From contig OY979718.1 in assembly GCA_963855995.1 (NCBI GenBank), forward strand, positions 44,122,059-44,186,058: DNA of 64,000 bases, read 5' to 3'. Positions 11,766-22,191 of the stretch are shown piece by piece. How positions within the stretch are numbered: the first letter of the stretch is position 1; the number at the start of each line of letters is the position of its first letter. This DNA is from Muricea muricata. Lineage: Eukaryota > Cnidaria > Anthozoa > Malacalcyonacea > Plexauridae. Below the pieces are notes generated by a model. That model saw nothing but the letters and a program-made list of their open reading frames with translations, searched no databases and was not told the DNA's origin. Made by a program: the position numbers and the translations under genes.

Positions 11766-12651
11766 TTAAAGTCAGCCAAAGCAAACTGTCCATCTTCTCA
11801 AAAACATCCCTCAGTAATTGACAACTATCTTGCGAAAGAGGTATCTTTAGGCCGTGTGTTTGGGCCTACAGCTACCCTACCCACGAATAATTTACAGATA
11901 AACCGGTTTGGCGTGATTCCCGGATGACGGTGGGTGGCGTTTAATTCTCGATTTATCGTTTCCCTTTGGGCATAGCGTAAATGATGGGATTAATAAAGAG
12001 GAATTTACACTAACTTATAGTAAAGTGTCGGATGCCATTTCACTAATCATTAAAGCCGGACGTGGTGCGCTAATGGGTAAAGTGGATATTAAAAGCGCTT
12101 ATCGCATAATTCCAGTGCATCCGTCCGACCGTCATTTATTGGGAATGTTTTGGCAAGGTGGTTACTATCTTGATCTGGCATTACCGTTTAGCCTGCGTTC
12201 AGCACCTGCCATTTTTAATAGTCTCGCTGATTTAATTCACTGGAGTTTAGTTAACAGCTGGAACGTTCTCGACTTGCTACACTACCTTGACGATTACTTT
12301 ACCTTAGGACCCCCCTCGTCGGATATTTGTGCCTCGCGTTTGAAAGCGATTGACCAGGCCGCGACAGAAATTGGCATACATCTATCCCCAGAAAATTGCA
12401 TAGGCCCTACAACGTGTTTAATTTTCTTTGGGATTGAATTAGATTCAGTGCGCATGACCGCTAGGTTGCCCGCTGACAAACGCAAAGAGCTTATTGAATT
12501 ACTTGAAGAATGGGCCAACAAGCGCTCGTGCAAACTAAAAGACCTCCATTCGTTAGTGGGGAAATTAAGCCATGCATGTACAGTCGTCCCTCAAGACCGT
12601 ACCTCCTTACGTCGCCAACTTGACTTGTTGAAAGGCCATTCTGGCAAATAA
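11766..12651 (+). pseudogene. DIRS-like reverse transcriptase remnant
   Basis: After frame changes near 11763 and 11922, the RT reads to the TAA at 12651. Visible are a GRVFGPT block, FGVIP at 11907-11921, GGWRLILDLSFP, KVDIKSAYRIIPVHP (motif A with the first Asp) and HYLDDYF (YLDD at 12283-12294). An SVRMTARLPADKR thumb region precedes the stop. The YLDD box and the way RNase H follows directly match DIRS-type polymerases rather than LINEs. The two frameshifts and the terminal stop make it non-functional. Confidence 0.75.
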
Positions 12652-13218
12652 TCTCGATTTATACGCCTTAATAAAGAATGTAAATTGGACATTGAATGGT
12701 GGCGATCTCTTTTGCCTAACTGGGACGGTGTATATTTCTTTGATTTACCTGACTGGGCCCCCGTTCCTGACGTTTTCCTCGCTACCGACGCATCGGGTAG
12801 CAAAGGGTATGGGGTATTCTACTCTGGCGAATGGTTCAACGGCTCGTGGTCTGCTGCTCAACAGTCACTAAGTATCCCGTATAAAGAACTCTTCCCGATA
12901 GTCATTGCATGCCATGTTTGGGGTAGTAAATGGCGCGATCGCCGCATTCTATTCTGTTGTGACAGCCAAGGGGTCGTCGCGGTAATTTCATCAGGCACGT
13001 CTAAAGACACTCGCCTTATGCAGCTGTTGAGAGAACTTTTCTTGTGCGCTGCCCGCTTTAATTTCATGGTTACCGCGAAACACGTGCCGGGCAAGGAAAA
13101 TGCTATTGCTGATTCCTTGTCTCGTTTTAACATGCAGGTATTTCGTCAGCTGGCGCCACGGTCCCAACCAGTACCAGTAGCTATTCCTCCGTCCTTGCTA
13201 GTACGTCTGAACTCGTAG
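12652..13218 (+). pseudogene. DIRS-like RNase H remnant
   Basis: This continues the RT frame after a single TAA (12649-12651). RNase H motifs are well kept: ATDASGSKGYGV (first Asp near 12787), KELFPIVIA (Glu), CCDSQGV (Asp) and KHVPGKENAIADSLSR (last Asp). It ends with the FRQLAP...VP tail common to DIRS-like RNase H domains. The tyrosine recombinase expected after it is absent; the next 200 bp are AT-rich and then a minisatellite begins. Confidence 0.72.
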
Positions 13219-13419
13219 AACTCCATATTATTTGTAATATTGTTTGTAATATAGCTTGATTAATATCGGTTTCAACATACAGAATAGTCATAATAATAAT
13301 AAACAAAAAAAACAACAAACAAACAACAAAATAACCAAACAATGTTAGCCCCATTTGGTCTCGGGCCTAGTGCCTTGCTACAGCTAACGCACATGGGAGC
13401 AGCGCGTGTGGGTCCTGTC

Positions 13420-13920
13420 GTTTGTCAATTAGTATGAACAGCGCAGCGTAGCAATTGGGTGGGGTCCTTCCGCTAATTTATGGGCGCAGCGCGGCTCAGC
13501 AATTGCATATGGTCGCCTTGCTAAGTTATAAGCGCAGCACTGCTTAGCAGTTGGGTCTCGTCCAGTTCCTAGCTTATCAACGCAGCACAGCTTAGCAATT
13601 GGGTCTGGTCCCTTTGCTAATTGATATGAGCATAGCACAGCTTAGCATGCGCAATAGGGTCTGGTTTCTTTGCTAATTGATATGAGCGCAGCACAGCTTA
13701 GCAATTGGGTCTGGTCCCTTTGCTAATTGATATGAGCGCAGCACAGCTTAGCAATTGGGTCTGGTTCCTTTGCTAATTGATATGAGCGCAGCACAGCTTA
13801 GCAGCCGGGTCTGGTCCCTCTGCTAATTGATATGAGCGTAGAAAAGCTCAGCAATTGGGTTTGGTCGCTTTCCTAATATTGATATGACCGCAGCACAGTT
13901 TCGCAATCGGGTCTGGGCCA
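13420..13920. repeat. Minisatellite, 50-bp unit, about ten copies
   Basis: A unit containing GCGCAGCACAGCTTAGCA, then TTGGGTCTGGTCC and TTTGCTAATTGATATGA recurs every 50 bp; central copies start at 13686, 13736 and 13786. Edge copies are more diverged and slightly variable in length. It directly follows the DIRS remnant. Open frames through it are repeat artefacts. Confidence 0.85.
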
Positions 13921-14209
13921 TCGTAGAGCTAGCATCATCCTGACATATCTCGTACTTCGCGGACACATGTGGATGTCACTGGGGGTGTAGCGGTGTGGGG
14001 GTTTTGAGTTCCTTGGAGTGGTGAAATTTGAATCAAATATCACTTTGGTGGTCAGGTCCTGCATGGACAGGTCAAAGTGAGTTGGACCTGATTCGAAGTA
14101 ACTCAAATCCCCAGACAATTAGCGGAACACGTCTGCACCTAACCATCCACATGGGTAAGTCTGGCGACGACAGATATTAATCATTGTTTGTCTATTTCAG
14201 TAAATAGGT

Positions 14210-14422
14210 GGGTTTCACTCCATAGTTTTACGTAGGACAACGCTTGGTGGTCAATTTTACACATATTGACGTTCTGTGCCATGTGAAAGCTAGAAAATTT
14301 CAAATTGTATATACGTGCTTTCAAACGCAAGGTCAATTCATGTAGTAAATAACTAACTCGATCCCATTAAAGTGTCTTTGGGTTGACCACCAAACGCTGA
14401 ACCTATCACGTGAGTGAAACCC
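14210..14422. mobile_element. MITE with GGGTTTCACTC inverted ends
   Basis: GGGTTTCACTC at 14210-14220 is inverted at 14412-14422. A second inverted pair (TTGGTGGTCAA and TTGACCACCAA) lies inside. It is non-coding, about 213 bp. Confidence 0.6.
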
Positions 14423-14689
14423 TGCTATGCACAATCACGTAAACAGAAATTTACTACAAGCACTGTTTAAATTCAGATGCTACGACGCCTACGAGATATT
14501 GTTTTAGGAAGTCCCTTGGATGTAAGGCAAAATTAAAGAATATTAAGCCTTTGTGTTTAAAATTCTTAGTCACAAAGCACAATGCCAAAGTTAACAAATG
14601 CGGAGAGGGAATAAAGGAAAGAGCATTGTTGAAGTGCAAAGACCATTTCAACACCTATTACATGCAGCTAGGGATACACCTATTTGAAG

Positions 14690-15034
14690 ACGGATCTCTC
14701 CATTGTTTTACTAAGAATGGGCACTATCGAAATTCGGCGATAGTTTTGCATTTTTGTCTTTAGTCCGATTTATAAATTGGTATTGCCCTTGCCCTTTTCC
14801 AATGACGTAGATTCCTGTTTTGATGGAAGGTTAAATATCCACGTTAACGATGGTCCAAACCGGCTGCTAGTTTAAGAGCCTTTGCTGGGATATTATATCA
14901 ACACCAGCAGATTTTGCTGTCTTAAGTCTAAGATTGACTAATTGATAGATTACTTCATACGGGTGAATTTCAGAAAATTAAAAGTAATTGTGTTTTTACG
15001 AGAATTTTAATGTCATTTTATGCAATCACGTACG
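14690..15034 (-). pseudogene. LINE reverse transcriptase fragment, downstream half
   Basis: Read on the minus strand from 15034, this gives FSEIHPYEV, then KSAGVD, and NYRRISIVPILSKTMER near 14700-14745. That series matches the start of the RT domain in CR1/L2/RTE-type LINEs, where an E(V) helix, a KA.G.D block and NYRPIS..P.LSK.ER follow each other. Stops and frameshifts break it. Its upstream half lies at 22192-22450 on the far side of the BEL/Pao insertion, joined through the duplicated pentamer. No intact YADD box or 3' end is visible. Confidence 0.65.
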
Positions 15035-15039
15035 TACGC

Positions 15040-15222
15040 TGTTCTCACCGACTTGAGAACGGTTCGCTGGTTCGCTATATCACAACTCCAAACAAAAAGT
15101 TCAACAAAAAAACTAGCCAATGGCGCCAAGAAAATATATATATTTTTCTTTAACTCTACTTTTTTGCTTCTCTCTGAGCCCGCATAAAATGCTACCCAAT
15201 ACTTCATGTTCCGTTTGCAACA
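15040..15222 (-). repeat. BEL/Pao 3' LTR, 183 bp
   Basis: It starts TGTTCTCACCGACTTGAGAA and ends TTTGCAACA as written on the plus strand. It matches the 5' LTR outside that copy's insertion, with several substitutions and small indels, so the element is not recent. Confidence 0.88.
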
Positions 15223-15232
15223 TCCCCCTCCC
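15223..15232 (-). promoter_or_regulatory. Polypurine tract of the BEL/Pao element
   Basis: On the minus strand this reads GGGAGGGGGA, immediately before the 3' LTR. This is where plus-strand DNA synthesis is primed in LTR retrotransposons. Confidence 0.7.
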
Positions 15233-15403
15233 GAATGTATAACATTCGAAAAACTCTTGAATAATTTTAACAGGAATATAAACTCGCTAACGTCCACTAC
15301 GTTATACGGTCATATAATGTCCGCTCTGTTCAACAATTGTATAGATAACATCACTAGCTAGCGAACTAGCTCATCCAAACTTTAAGAACCCATATAATTA
15401 CAA

Positions 15404-15961
15404 TTAAACATACTCTAATGGACACAATCTGTGTACCGGTCGTAAATATTCTTTGTCCTTAGCTTTAACTCTGACAATACGCACCAAACCATCATCACCA
15501 GGTAACGTTTCTGTAATTCGACCCAAGGGCCAGTCACCACGTCTAGCATTTGGCTCCACCATCAAAACAATGTCTCCTTCCTTCATGTTGCGGGTAGGAT
15601 GGAACCATTTCTTTCTACAGTTTAAAGTACAGTTTATCATAATTTCGAAGACTCCTCCAAAATGAGGGCTTGACGGTGGATTAAAATGCCATTCAATATG
15701 AGAAAAGCGCAAACTTTCTTTCTTGATTTTATCTTGATCTAACTGTTCAACCAGCTCTCTAAGTTCTCGTTCTCCTGAAACGAAGTTGGTACCATTATCA
15801 GAGATAATGTATGAAGGCGTCCCCCTCCGTGACACCATTCTGGTAAACGCATTCATAAACGAGTCCGTCTCCAAGGCGTAAGCAAGTTCTAAATGCACAG
15901 CACGAGTCACCAGACACGTAAACAAACACAGGTATCTCTTAGCTCTACTCTTACCGCGCCC
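15404..15961 (-). pseudogene. BEL/Pao pol: integrase C-terminal part, internally deleted
   Basis: It continues the pol frame after a TAG at 15962-15964. It has the integrase core block TRAVHLELA, the second catalytic Asp in SDNGTNFV, and FNPPSSPHFGGV with the Glu just after. It then jumps within a few residues to a KKWFHPTRNMKEGDIVL block. In intact BEL/Pao proteins roughly a hundred residues separate these blocks, so a deletion is likely. The C-terminal domain ends with the usual VRTV/VRV.K...L RPV..L.PL pattern and a TAG stop. Confidence 0.8.
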
Positions 15962-16954
15962 CTATTTTGCCAGGTATGGGCCTCCGTAGTCTACACCAAT
16001 TCGATCAAAGGCTTTAATTGATGAAACTACTCTTGGTCTCGGTAACGGCGCCATCATTTGCCCATGGGGTTTTGCATTGAATCTTTTCTTACAAACCTGG
16101 CACCGCTTAATAACTTCACGTACCATCGCACGACCCTTGATAACCCAAAACCTACTACGCAATTCGGAAAGGGTATGTTCCACTCCCGATCCATGTCCGA
16201 GTTTTTCATGAACCGCTTCTATCACCAGCTTCGTGATCGGGTGTTCTTTTGGTAAGATAACAGGGTATTTGCTGTTATATGGTAAATCTGCATGACGTAA
16301 TTTCCCATCTATACGAATAAGTCCTTCCGCATCCTTTATAGGGTTTAGATTCTCCAAACTGTTCCGTCCTTTTGCGTCTTGAAATCTTTCTATCTGGGCA
16401 CGTTTCAACCAATAAGTTTCCGCTTCATTTAATTCTTTAGCCGATAGATCTCTGCTGAGGACTCTTAGTTCGACCGGACGCTTACAATTGTTCACGAAAC
16501 GCTTTATCCATGCAGTTATGGAAACGAGCCGTCTTAGACTTGAAAAAGTCCGTGGATTCAAAACATTCTCCTCTGACACTTGGGCGACGTGTGTCCGGGC
16601 CATTTTACTCTCTTCTTGTACATCATTCTGTGAAGCACTCGTTCCAGGTCGATCTGAAGGCCAATTTATTTCATCTTCCAAAAGAAATTGAGGCCCCTCT
16701 TTCCACACTTTACTTTGAACAAGCTCAGAAACTTTAATTCCTCGAGTCGCCAAATCAGCGGGGTTTAATTCACCCGGGACATGTCTCCACTGCTCAGGGT
16801 TCGTCAATCTTTGGATTTCCCCGATCCTGTTGGCAACGAAGGTTTTAAAATTGCGACTTTGGTTTCTTACCCAGTAGAGGACATTCGTGGAGTCCGTCCA
16901 GTAAATAGCTTTGTTTACTTCGATCGACTGGAGTATGGTATTTGCTAAGCGCGC
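15962..16954 (-). pseudogene. BEL/Pao pol: RNase H end and integrase N-terminal part
   Basis: The frame continues from the RT segment after a single TAA at 16955-16957. It holds YWTDSTNVLYW and EQWRHVPGELNPADLATRG, the RNase H end seen in BEL/Pao. An integrase zinc domain follows with HEKLGHGS...H and CQVCKK, then the first catalytic Asp in DRIGVDYGGPY. It ends at TAG 15962-15964. Confidence 0.82.
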
Positions 16955-18430
16955 TTATATTACCGCCCCCATCAATTCGAGTCTTGGAATCGTCATGGAT
17001 TTCACAGGTGCAACTCGACTTTTCGATGCGATCAACACTGATGTAGGTGTACTTTCTTCATAATGACAAACGAGATAAGCACAAGCAGCATACGCGTCCT
17101 TCGAAGCGTCGGAAAACATGTGTAACTCTTTTTCATCAGGAGAAGGATATCGTAGGCAGCGTGGTATCTCAAAAAGGCAGAGGTGTTGTAACTCGTTGAC
17201 CCAGTTATGCCAACGGTCAAGGAGATTCTTCGGAAGTGGACTATCCCAATCAAGGCCGGCAGTCCATATGTCTTGCATAAGGATTTTGGCCCTTACCGTG
17301 AAGGGTGATAGAAATTGTAACGGGTCGAATAGAGTTAAAATTGCGCTGAGGACCTCTCTTTTTGTGGTTATTTCCTTAATTTCGGGAAGCTGGATGTTGA
17401 AGGTGAATACGTCTTTCTCAGACTTCCATGTTAATCCAAGGGCTTTCACGTTGCCCGTTGGAAGTCCGTCTTCCCGAACCTCCACACCTGGTTGTCGGTC
17501 TTCCTCCGGTACATCCTTTAGTACTGATTTCTCATTCGACGACCACTTTCGAAGTCGAAAACTTGCTAATTCCAGTAACTCTGAAAGTTGTCTTCGCAAT
17601 TCTATCACATCCTTGGAGGTTTCGCGGGAATCTAGAACATCATCTACATACATGGAGTCGCTAACTGTTCCTGCCGCTTCACGATAGTCTTCTGCATTAT
17701 CCTTAGCGTGCTTCTGAAGGACAAACTGGGCAATAAAAGGTGAGGCTGTGTTGCCAAACACAAGTCGTTGGAATTCATAAACATACGGCTCTCTGGATGA
17801 GTCTCGATTACGCCAAAGAAATCGATGGTAAATACGATCATCTTTCAGCAAGCTCACTTGCAGAAACATTTCTGAGATATCCCCAGACAACGCGACTGGG
17901 GAGCGTCTGAAGCGCAGTAAAACATTCAACAAATCCTTCTGAAGCTTCGGACCTGCACGAATTGCGTCATTTAAACTTTTTCCACGGTCTTTCGCCGCAG
18001 CATCAAAAACTATTCGCGTTTTTGTCGTTGTTCTTTCTTCTTTGATCACAGCAAAATGGGGTAAAAACCACTGATTTGGTTCGTTGGTTTTCTCTACCTT
18101 CTTCACATAACCCTTTCTTTCGTAATCTTCGATTATTTTATTATATGCATGCATTGCTTCTGGACCTTTCCTTCTGAGCGCTTTCTCCCGACTTTTTAGT
18201 CTTACTAACGCCATCTCGTAGTTGTTTTCTAGGTCTGGTTCCCCCTTCTTCCACGGAATTCCAACGGAATATCGTCCGTCTTCGCAAATTATGCTCTTTG
18301 ATGCTTTAGCAACTGCTTCTTTTTCACCTGATGTTTTATCGTCAGTGTCCTTTATTCCAAGAGCTTCAAGTCCCCAGAATTGCCTGAGTTGATCATCTTG
18401 TGGGTGAATGACTGACTTTTCAACCTGACT
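16955..18430 (-). pseudogene. BEL/Pao pol: reverse transcriptase and RNase H start
   Basis: This is the longest open part of pol. The RT shows RIVFDAAAK, LSGDISEMFLQV (first Asp), the SMYVDDVLDS catalytic box and a SDASKDAYAACAYL RNase H motif near the end. MTIPRLELMGAVI precedes the TAA. These wordings, especially YVDD with FDAAAK and IPRLEL, are diagnostic of BEL/Pao. The frame is open from just after the TAA at 18431; the first ATG is not the biological start because pol is made as a polyprotein. Confidence 0.88.
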
Positions 18431-18721
18431 TTAACGATATGTACGTGTAAAGTAACAACGCGACTTACGTCGATGTTCCTCAACGATGGTTGGTCCAAAG
18501 CAAACCCACCCAAGATGGGTAAGTCTAGCAATTGGGTCGGCGGGTTTATTACCGTGTACTTCTTTTAGAACATGATGAAAAAACGGTTGGTCGCTGCCAA
18601 TCAATACATCAATCTGCTTTCTTCTGGCAGTTTGCTCAAAGGGAACTGAAGCCAAATGGGGCCATTGGTCTTTCAATTCTGCCCAGTTGAAAGCTGGCGT
18701 ATCTCCAGTTATATTGTTCAA
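18431..18721 (-). pseudogene. BEL/Pao pol: protease C-terminal segment
   Basis: It carries the IDVLIGSDQPFFHHVL block and a LTHLGWVCFGP block, which in BEL/Pao follow the protease active site. It is one frame off from the gag-protease ORF upstream and ends at TAA 18431-18433. The frame change at about 18720 looks mutational because gag and pol are normally continuous in this group, but a programmed shift cannot be excluded. Confidence 0.75.
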
Positions 18722-20280
18722 GACGTTGGCACTTCAGGCTTTTTTTCAAGACTCACTTGTTTGGACTGTTTTTTAACTTGTGATCCACCAGTTCCCGAGA
18801 TTGTCAAATCGTACGTTTCCCCATTCAGTTGTAGTTCCTCCGCAGCAGCTTCCGTCACATATGAACCAGTTGAGCAAGGGTCAAGCATGACGTTTACTTT
18901 CAATTCTCTTTCCCCATTCTTGATTACCGCTGGTAAAACCATTAACGATATATAATCGGCCCGTTGAGTTACATAGGATCTAGTATCGGCAGTGTTTCCA
19001 CTTTCTCTTGATTGTTGTCCATTGTTCCCGTCTTCTGGTGTTCTGTGATGGGTTTCCAGGGTGGAGCTGGGCTGCTGTGGAGGGTGGAGGGAAGAACCAG
19101 TATGGTTATTCTGCTCTTGCTGCCGTGGGATATGGAGTAACTTGTGGTGCTGCGTGCTGTCACAGCCGTCTACGCCACAACGTTTCGCTCGATTGCAATG
19201 AATAGCTTTGTGCCCGACTCCTAAGCATCGATAACACCGTCTCGATTTTTCTATTAACGCCTTACGATTTGATACTGGCAATGATTTGAAGTTATCACAG
19301 ACCCAAGGAGGATGGTTGTTCTTACATGTTTGTACAACACACTTGCCGTTACCCTTGTACATCGTGCTAAAGCCTTTTTCTCTTCTCCTGTTTGTTCTTT
19401 GATCACCATTTCTATTAGCTCCTAGGCCACTTGTTTCCTTCTTAGCTTCTTCCATAATCTGAACTTTCAACTCTACCCACTCAACAAGTGTTTCAAAGGT
19501 GTCCCCCTTTGAATGCTCCATTAACCATGATTTATAACATTGTACATCCTCTTCTGGTAGTTTTTCTATACTTATGAGGTTCAAACTCTGTCCGAAGAGG
19601 TCTCCCTGTTCAGAACACGTGTACTTCAAAACTATCAATGTCCTGTCCAACACTGTCAAAAACTCTTCTAACTCACTCAAACTTTTGTGTTGCACCTTTT
19701 TCCAATTCTTCAACGTCGTCAATGTCTTAATTTGCAGCCTTCTTTGTCCTCCGTATTTCTTATCCAGTTTTTCTTTGGCTCTTTCATAAGCATTCAAAGA
19801 GAATCCAAGATCTTTAACCATTTTGAGTGCTTTCCCTTTCAAACTGTTTTGTAACCGTAACATTTTCTCATTAACTGGTATGTCTGCATAGTCGACAGCA
19901 GATGTGAAGGCAGCTTTCCACTGTTCATATTCTACTTTGTCCTCCCCATCAAATGTGGGCAAGTCCACGCCTTTTAATTTAATGGGCCCCATTCTGTGCA
20001 AAGCTGGGGTATTTGAACTTGGTACTGCATGGGATGTTTGCTGCTGATAAGGGATATGTGTTTGTTGTCTTAGAATATCTCTACTCATGCCAGGTTCAAG
20101 AACAGGTGATGGTAACTGGGTAGCTGGCTTATATGTGTCAGGGATGTGTCTAGTCACAACAGGATTTGATGTTTGTTGCCATGGAAACTGGGTAGGATAA
20201 CCTAGAGACGGAGGTCCATGATCGCTTAGGTCAGTGTCCGGGATAGGTCGTCGTGGGGACTGTGATGGAGGAAACTGAAA
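18718..20280 (-). pseudogene. BEL/Pao gag C-terminal part, zinc knuckles and protease active site
   Basis: Proline/Gln-rich sequence leads into a gag domain with FDGEDKVEYEQWKAAF and LKGKALKMV, typical of the DUF1759 region. Cys/His knuckles follow (CVVQTCKNNHPPWVC; RCYRCLGVGHKAIHC). The protease aspartate lies in MLDPCSTGSYV near 18880. The frame stays open upstream of the first GTG, through the proline-rich part into the tandem array at 20310-20690, so this is not a separate gene. Confidence 0.85.
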
Positions 20281-20309
20281 CGCTGTGGTGGTGGGATCTA
20301 GAGTTTGTT

Positions 20310-20690
20310 GTGGTGGGAATCGATTAGGGTGTGTCTCTGCTGGGGAACCACCGGGGTATGAGGCTTGCTGTGGTGGAAAGTGGATAGGGTGTGTCTCTGC
20401 TGGGGGGGCACCGGGGTATGAGGCTTCCTGGGGTGGGAAGTGGATAGGGTGTGTCTCTGCTGGAGGGGGGCACTAGGGTATGAGGCTTCCTGTGGTGGGA
20501 AGTGGATAGGGTGTGTCTCTGCTGGGGGGCACTAGGGTATGAGGATTAATGTGGTGGGAAGTGGATAGGGTGTGTCTCTGCTGGGGGGAGGGGCACCGGG
20601 GTATGAGGCTTCCTGTGGTGGGAAGTGGATAGGGTGTGTCTCTGCTGGGGGGAGGGCACTGGGGTTCAAGGTTAATTGTGTTGGAAACTG
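20310..20690 (-). repeat. Tandem array inside gag, six units of about 60 bp
   Basis: The block GTGTCTCTGC recurs at 20331, 20391, 20451, 20513, 20572 and 20636. Each unit encodes a proline-rich PAETHPIHFPPQ-type repeat on the minus strand. Spacings are 60, 60, 62, 59 and 64, mostly because a G-run after CTGCTG varies from about 4 to 7. The first two spacings keep the frame and the others do not, which breaks gag into two ORFs. Confidence 0.85.
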
Positions 20691-21179
20691 ATTAGGGTGC
20701 ATCTCATTCAGAGGGGTACTAGGTTTTGGTACATTCAGCTGTGGTAATTGGCTGGGGGAACATGTTTCATCAGAGTCTTGCACTGTTTTGGGGGTAGCAT
20801 TATGAGATCTTACATCAATAATACAAGCAATCTTACGTGCCTCATCCGTTCTTTGTTTTGCCAGTTCAAATTCTGCAGCTGTCCTGTTAAACTCTCCCTC
20901 CTTTTGTTTTTCCTCTTCTTGTAATGTTAGGAATCTTTTGTTTGCTGCCTGTAACTCTGATTGTTGTTGTAATTCATACTCTGAATGAGTTGAGCCTGAG
21001 GGCCTTAACGATATTACTGAAGATTCTGTTTCACCCCTTTCTAATCTTTCTTTTATATGTGTTTCTGCTTCTTCAATAATAACATCTACTTGGTCACCAA
21101 TTTCCTCAATCTCTTTGCCAATTTTTTCTACTTCAATTTCAGATTCTGCAATGTTCTCGAATATAAATGTTTCCTTCAA
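20532..21179 (-). pseudogene. BEL/Pao gag N-terminal part, coiled coil
   Basis: A Glu/Lys-rich, strongly helical sequence (many EIE.IG..I and EEEKQKEGEF patterns) fits the coiled-coil N-terminus of BEL/Pao gag. It ends in the proline-rich repeat array and then stops out of frame. The first residues shown have no ATG; further open sequence continues upstream toward the LTR, so the true start is probably nearer 21390 (an ATG lies in the minus-strand GCGGACTCT region), but frameshifts prevent a firm call. Confidence 0.65.
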
Positions 21180-21451
21180 CTTATTTAGTAATTTCTCTAT
21201 TATAATGAATTCGGATTTTATCTTATTAATATATCGCCGTATTGTATTCTTACTTGTGCTTCCCGACTATATGAGTTCGTATAATTTGTTCCTTTCTCTT
21301 GTCAGTCTTGCTTTTGCATTCCTTTTTTTCCCGTTTTAGTCGTTCAATACTTTCTAAACACTGAGTTTTTAAAGTTCCAGAAGAGTCCGCCATCTTGAAT
21401 TTTAAGCTCTCGTATTACTTCGTCCAAAATTGCCAAATTTCCCGATTAAAT

Positions 21452-21469
21452 CCGGCTGTCGAAGGTCCA
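21452..21469 (-). promoter_or_regulatory. Primer-binding site of the BEL/Pao element
   Basis: Minus-strand TGGACCTTCGACAGCCGG begins two bases after the 5' LTR. The leading TGG pairs with a tRNA CCA end. Which tRNA is used cannot be settled here. Confidence 0.6.
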
Positions 21470-21471
21470 AA

Positions 21472-22186
21472 TGTTCTCACCGACTTGAGAACGGTTCGCT
21501 GGTTCGCTATATCACAACTCCAAACAAAAAGTTCAACAAAAATCTAGCCAATGGCGCCAAAAAAAAATATATATTTTTCTTTAACTTTCTTTAAAGGAAA
21601 ATGGCAACAAAATTTTTTATCGTCTTATTTGAAAGAGACTCCAAAACAATAAATAGAAGTCTATTACAGAATTTTTACATCTGCCTTATTTGGTGAGATA
21701 TTTTGACTTGAAATCTTTAGTTGTCCGCCATCTTGGATATTTGTAGATATGCATGATACGTCACAACTGGGGTCACGCAATCTTTTTTTCTTACGACACA
21801 ATGATTAATCTTCTTCATTAACCACACACATGGTAAGTGTTTCGGATTTCAGCACGGACTGAAAAGGTTTCACGCACATTTTATTGGTGGTAAGTATTTA
21901 GGAGAAGCTTTGAATGGCTTATCCCTGTTGTGACGTCACCAAAACATTGTTAATGAGGCTAAAAATTAATCCAAGATGGCGGACAATTCGATTATTCAGG
22001 TGACAATATCTCCAAAAGTAAAATAGATACAAAAACTTTGTAATAGACTTCTATATATTATTTTTAGTGTCTCTTTCAAATGAGACAATAAAAATTTTTG
22101 TTGCTATTTCCCTTTAACGCTACTTTTTTGCTTCTCTCTGAGCCCGCATAAAATGCTACGCAATACTTCATGTTCCGTTTGTAACA
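21472..22186 (-). repeat. BEL/Pao 5' LTR, split by an insertion
   Basis: The two LTR parts, 21472-21594 and 22118-22186, line up with the 3' LTR. The extra sequence between them is a TTAA-flanked element. Confidence 0.85.
21595..22113. mobile_element. TTAA-flanked MITE inside the 5' LTR, 519 bp
   Basis: TTAA at 21591-21594 and 22114-22117 flanks the insert. Its ends are AGGAAAATGGCAACAAAA and the complement of AGGGAAATAGCAACAAAA. Arms extend inward (ATTTGAAAGAGAC shared). It is non-coding. TTAA duplication points to piggyBac or Kolobok mobilisation; the A/G-rich terminus favours Kolobok, but this is inference. Confidence 0.82.
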
Positions 22187-22191
22187 TACGC

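Larger units (their letters stand above)
15035..22191 (-). mobile_element. BEL/Pao LTR retrotransposon with 5-bp target duplication
   Basis: The element spans 15040-22186 on the minus strand and is flanked by TACGC at 15035-15039 and 22187-22191. LTRs start TG and end CA. A polypurine tract abuts the 3' LTR and a tRNA-type primer site abuts the 5' LTR. Inside, gag, protease, RT, RNase H and integrase follow in the order protease-RT-RNase H-integrase seen in BEL/Pao. The copy is dead: gag is frameshifted in a tandem array, protease is split by a frame change, pol has three in-frame stops, and the integrase has lost a segment. It sits inside an older LINE copy, and its 5' LTR contains a TTAA-flanked insertion. 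No envelope-like ORF is visible. Confidence 0.9.

Noticed and set aside
15013..15297. Minus-strand ORF over the 3' LTR
   Set aside because: It covers the LTR and polypurine tract and has no coding similarity.
20285..20476. Glycine-rich plus-strand ORF
   Set aside because: It is the antisense of the proline-rich tandem array in the BEL/Pao gag.
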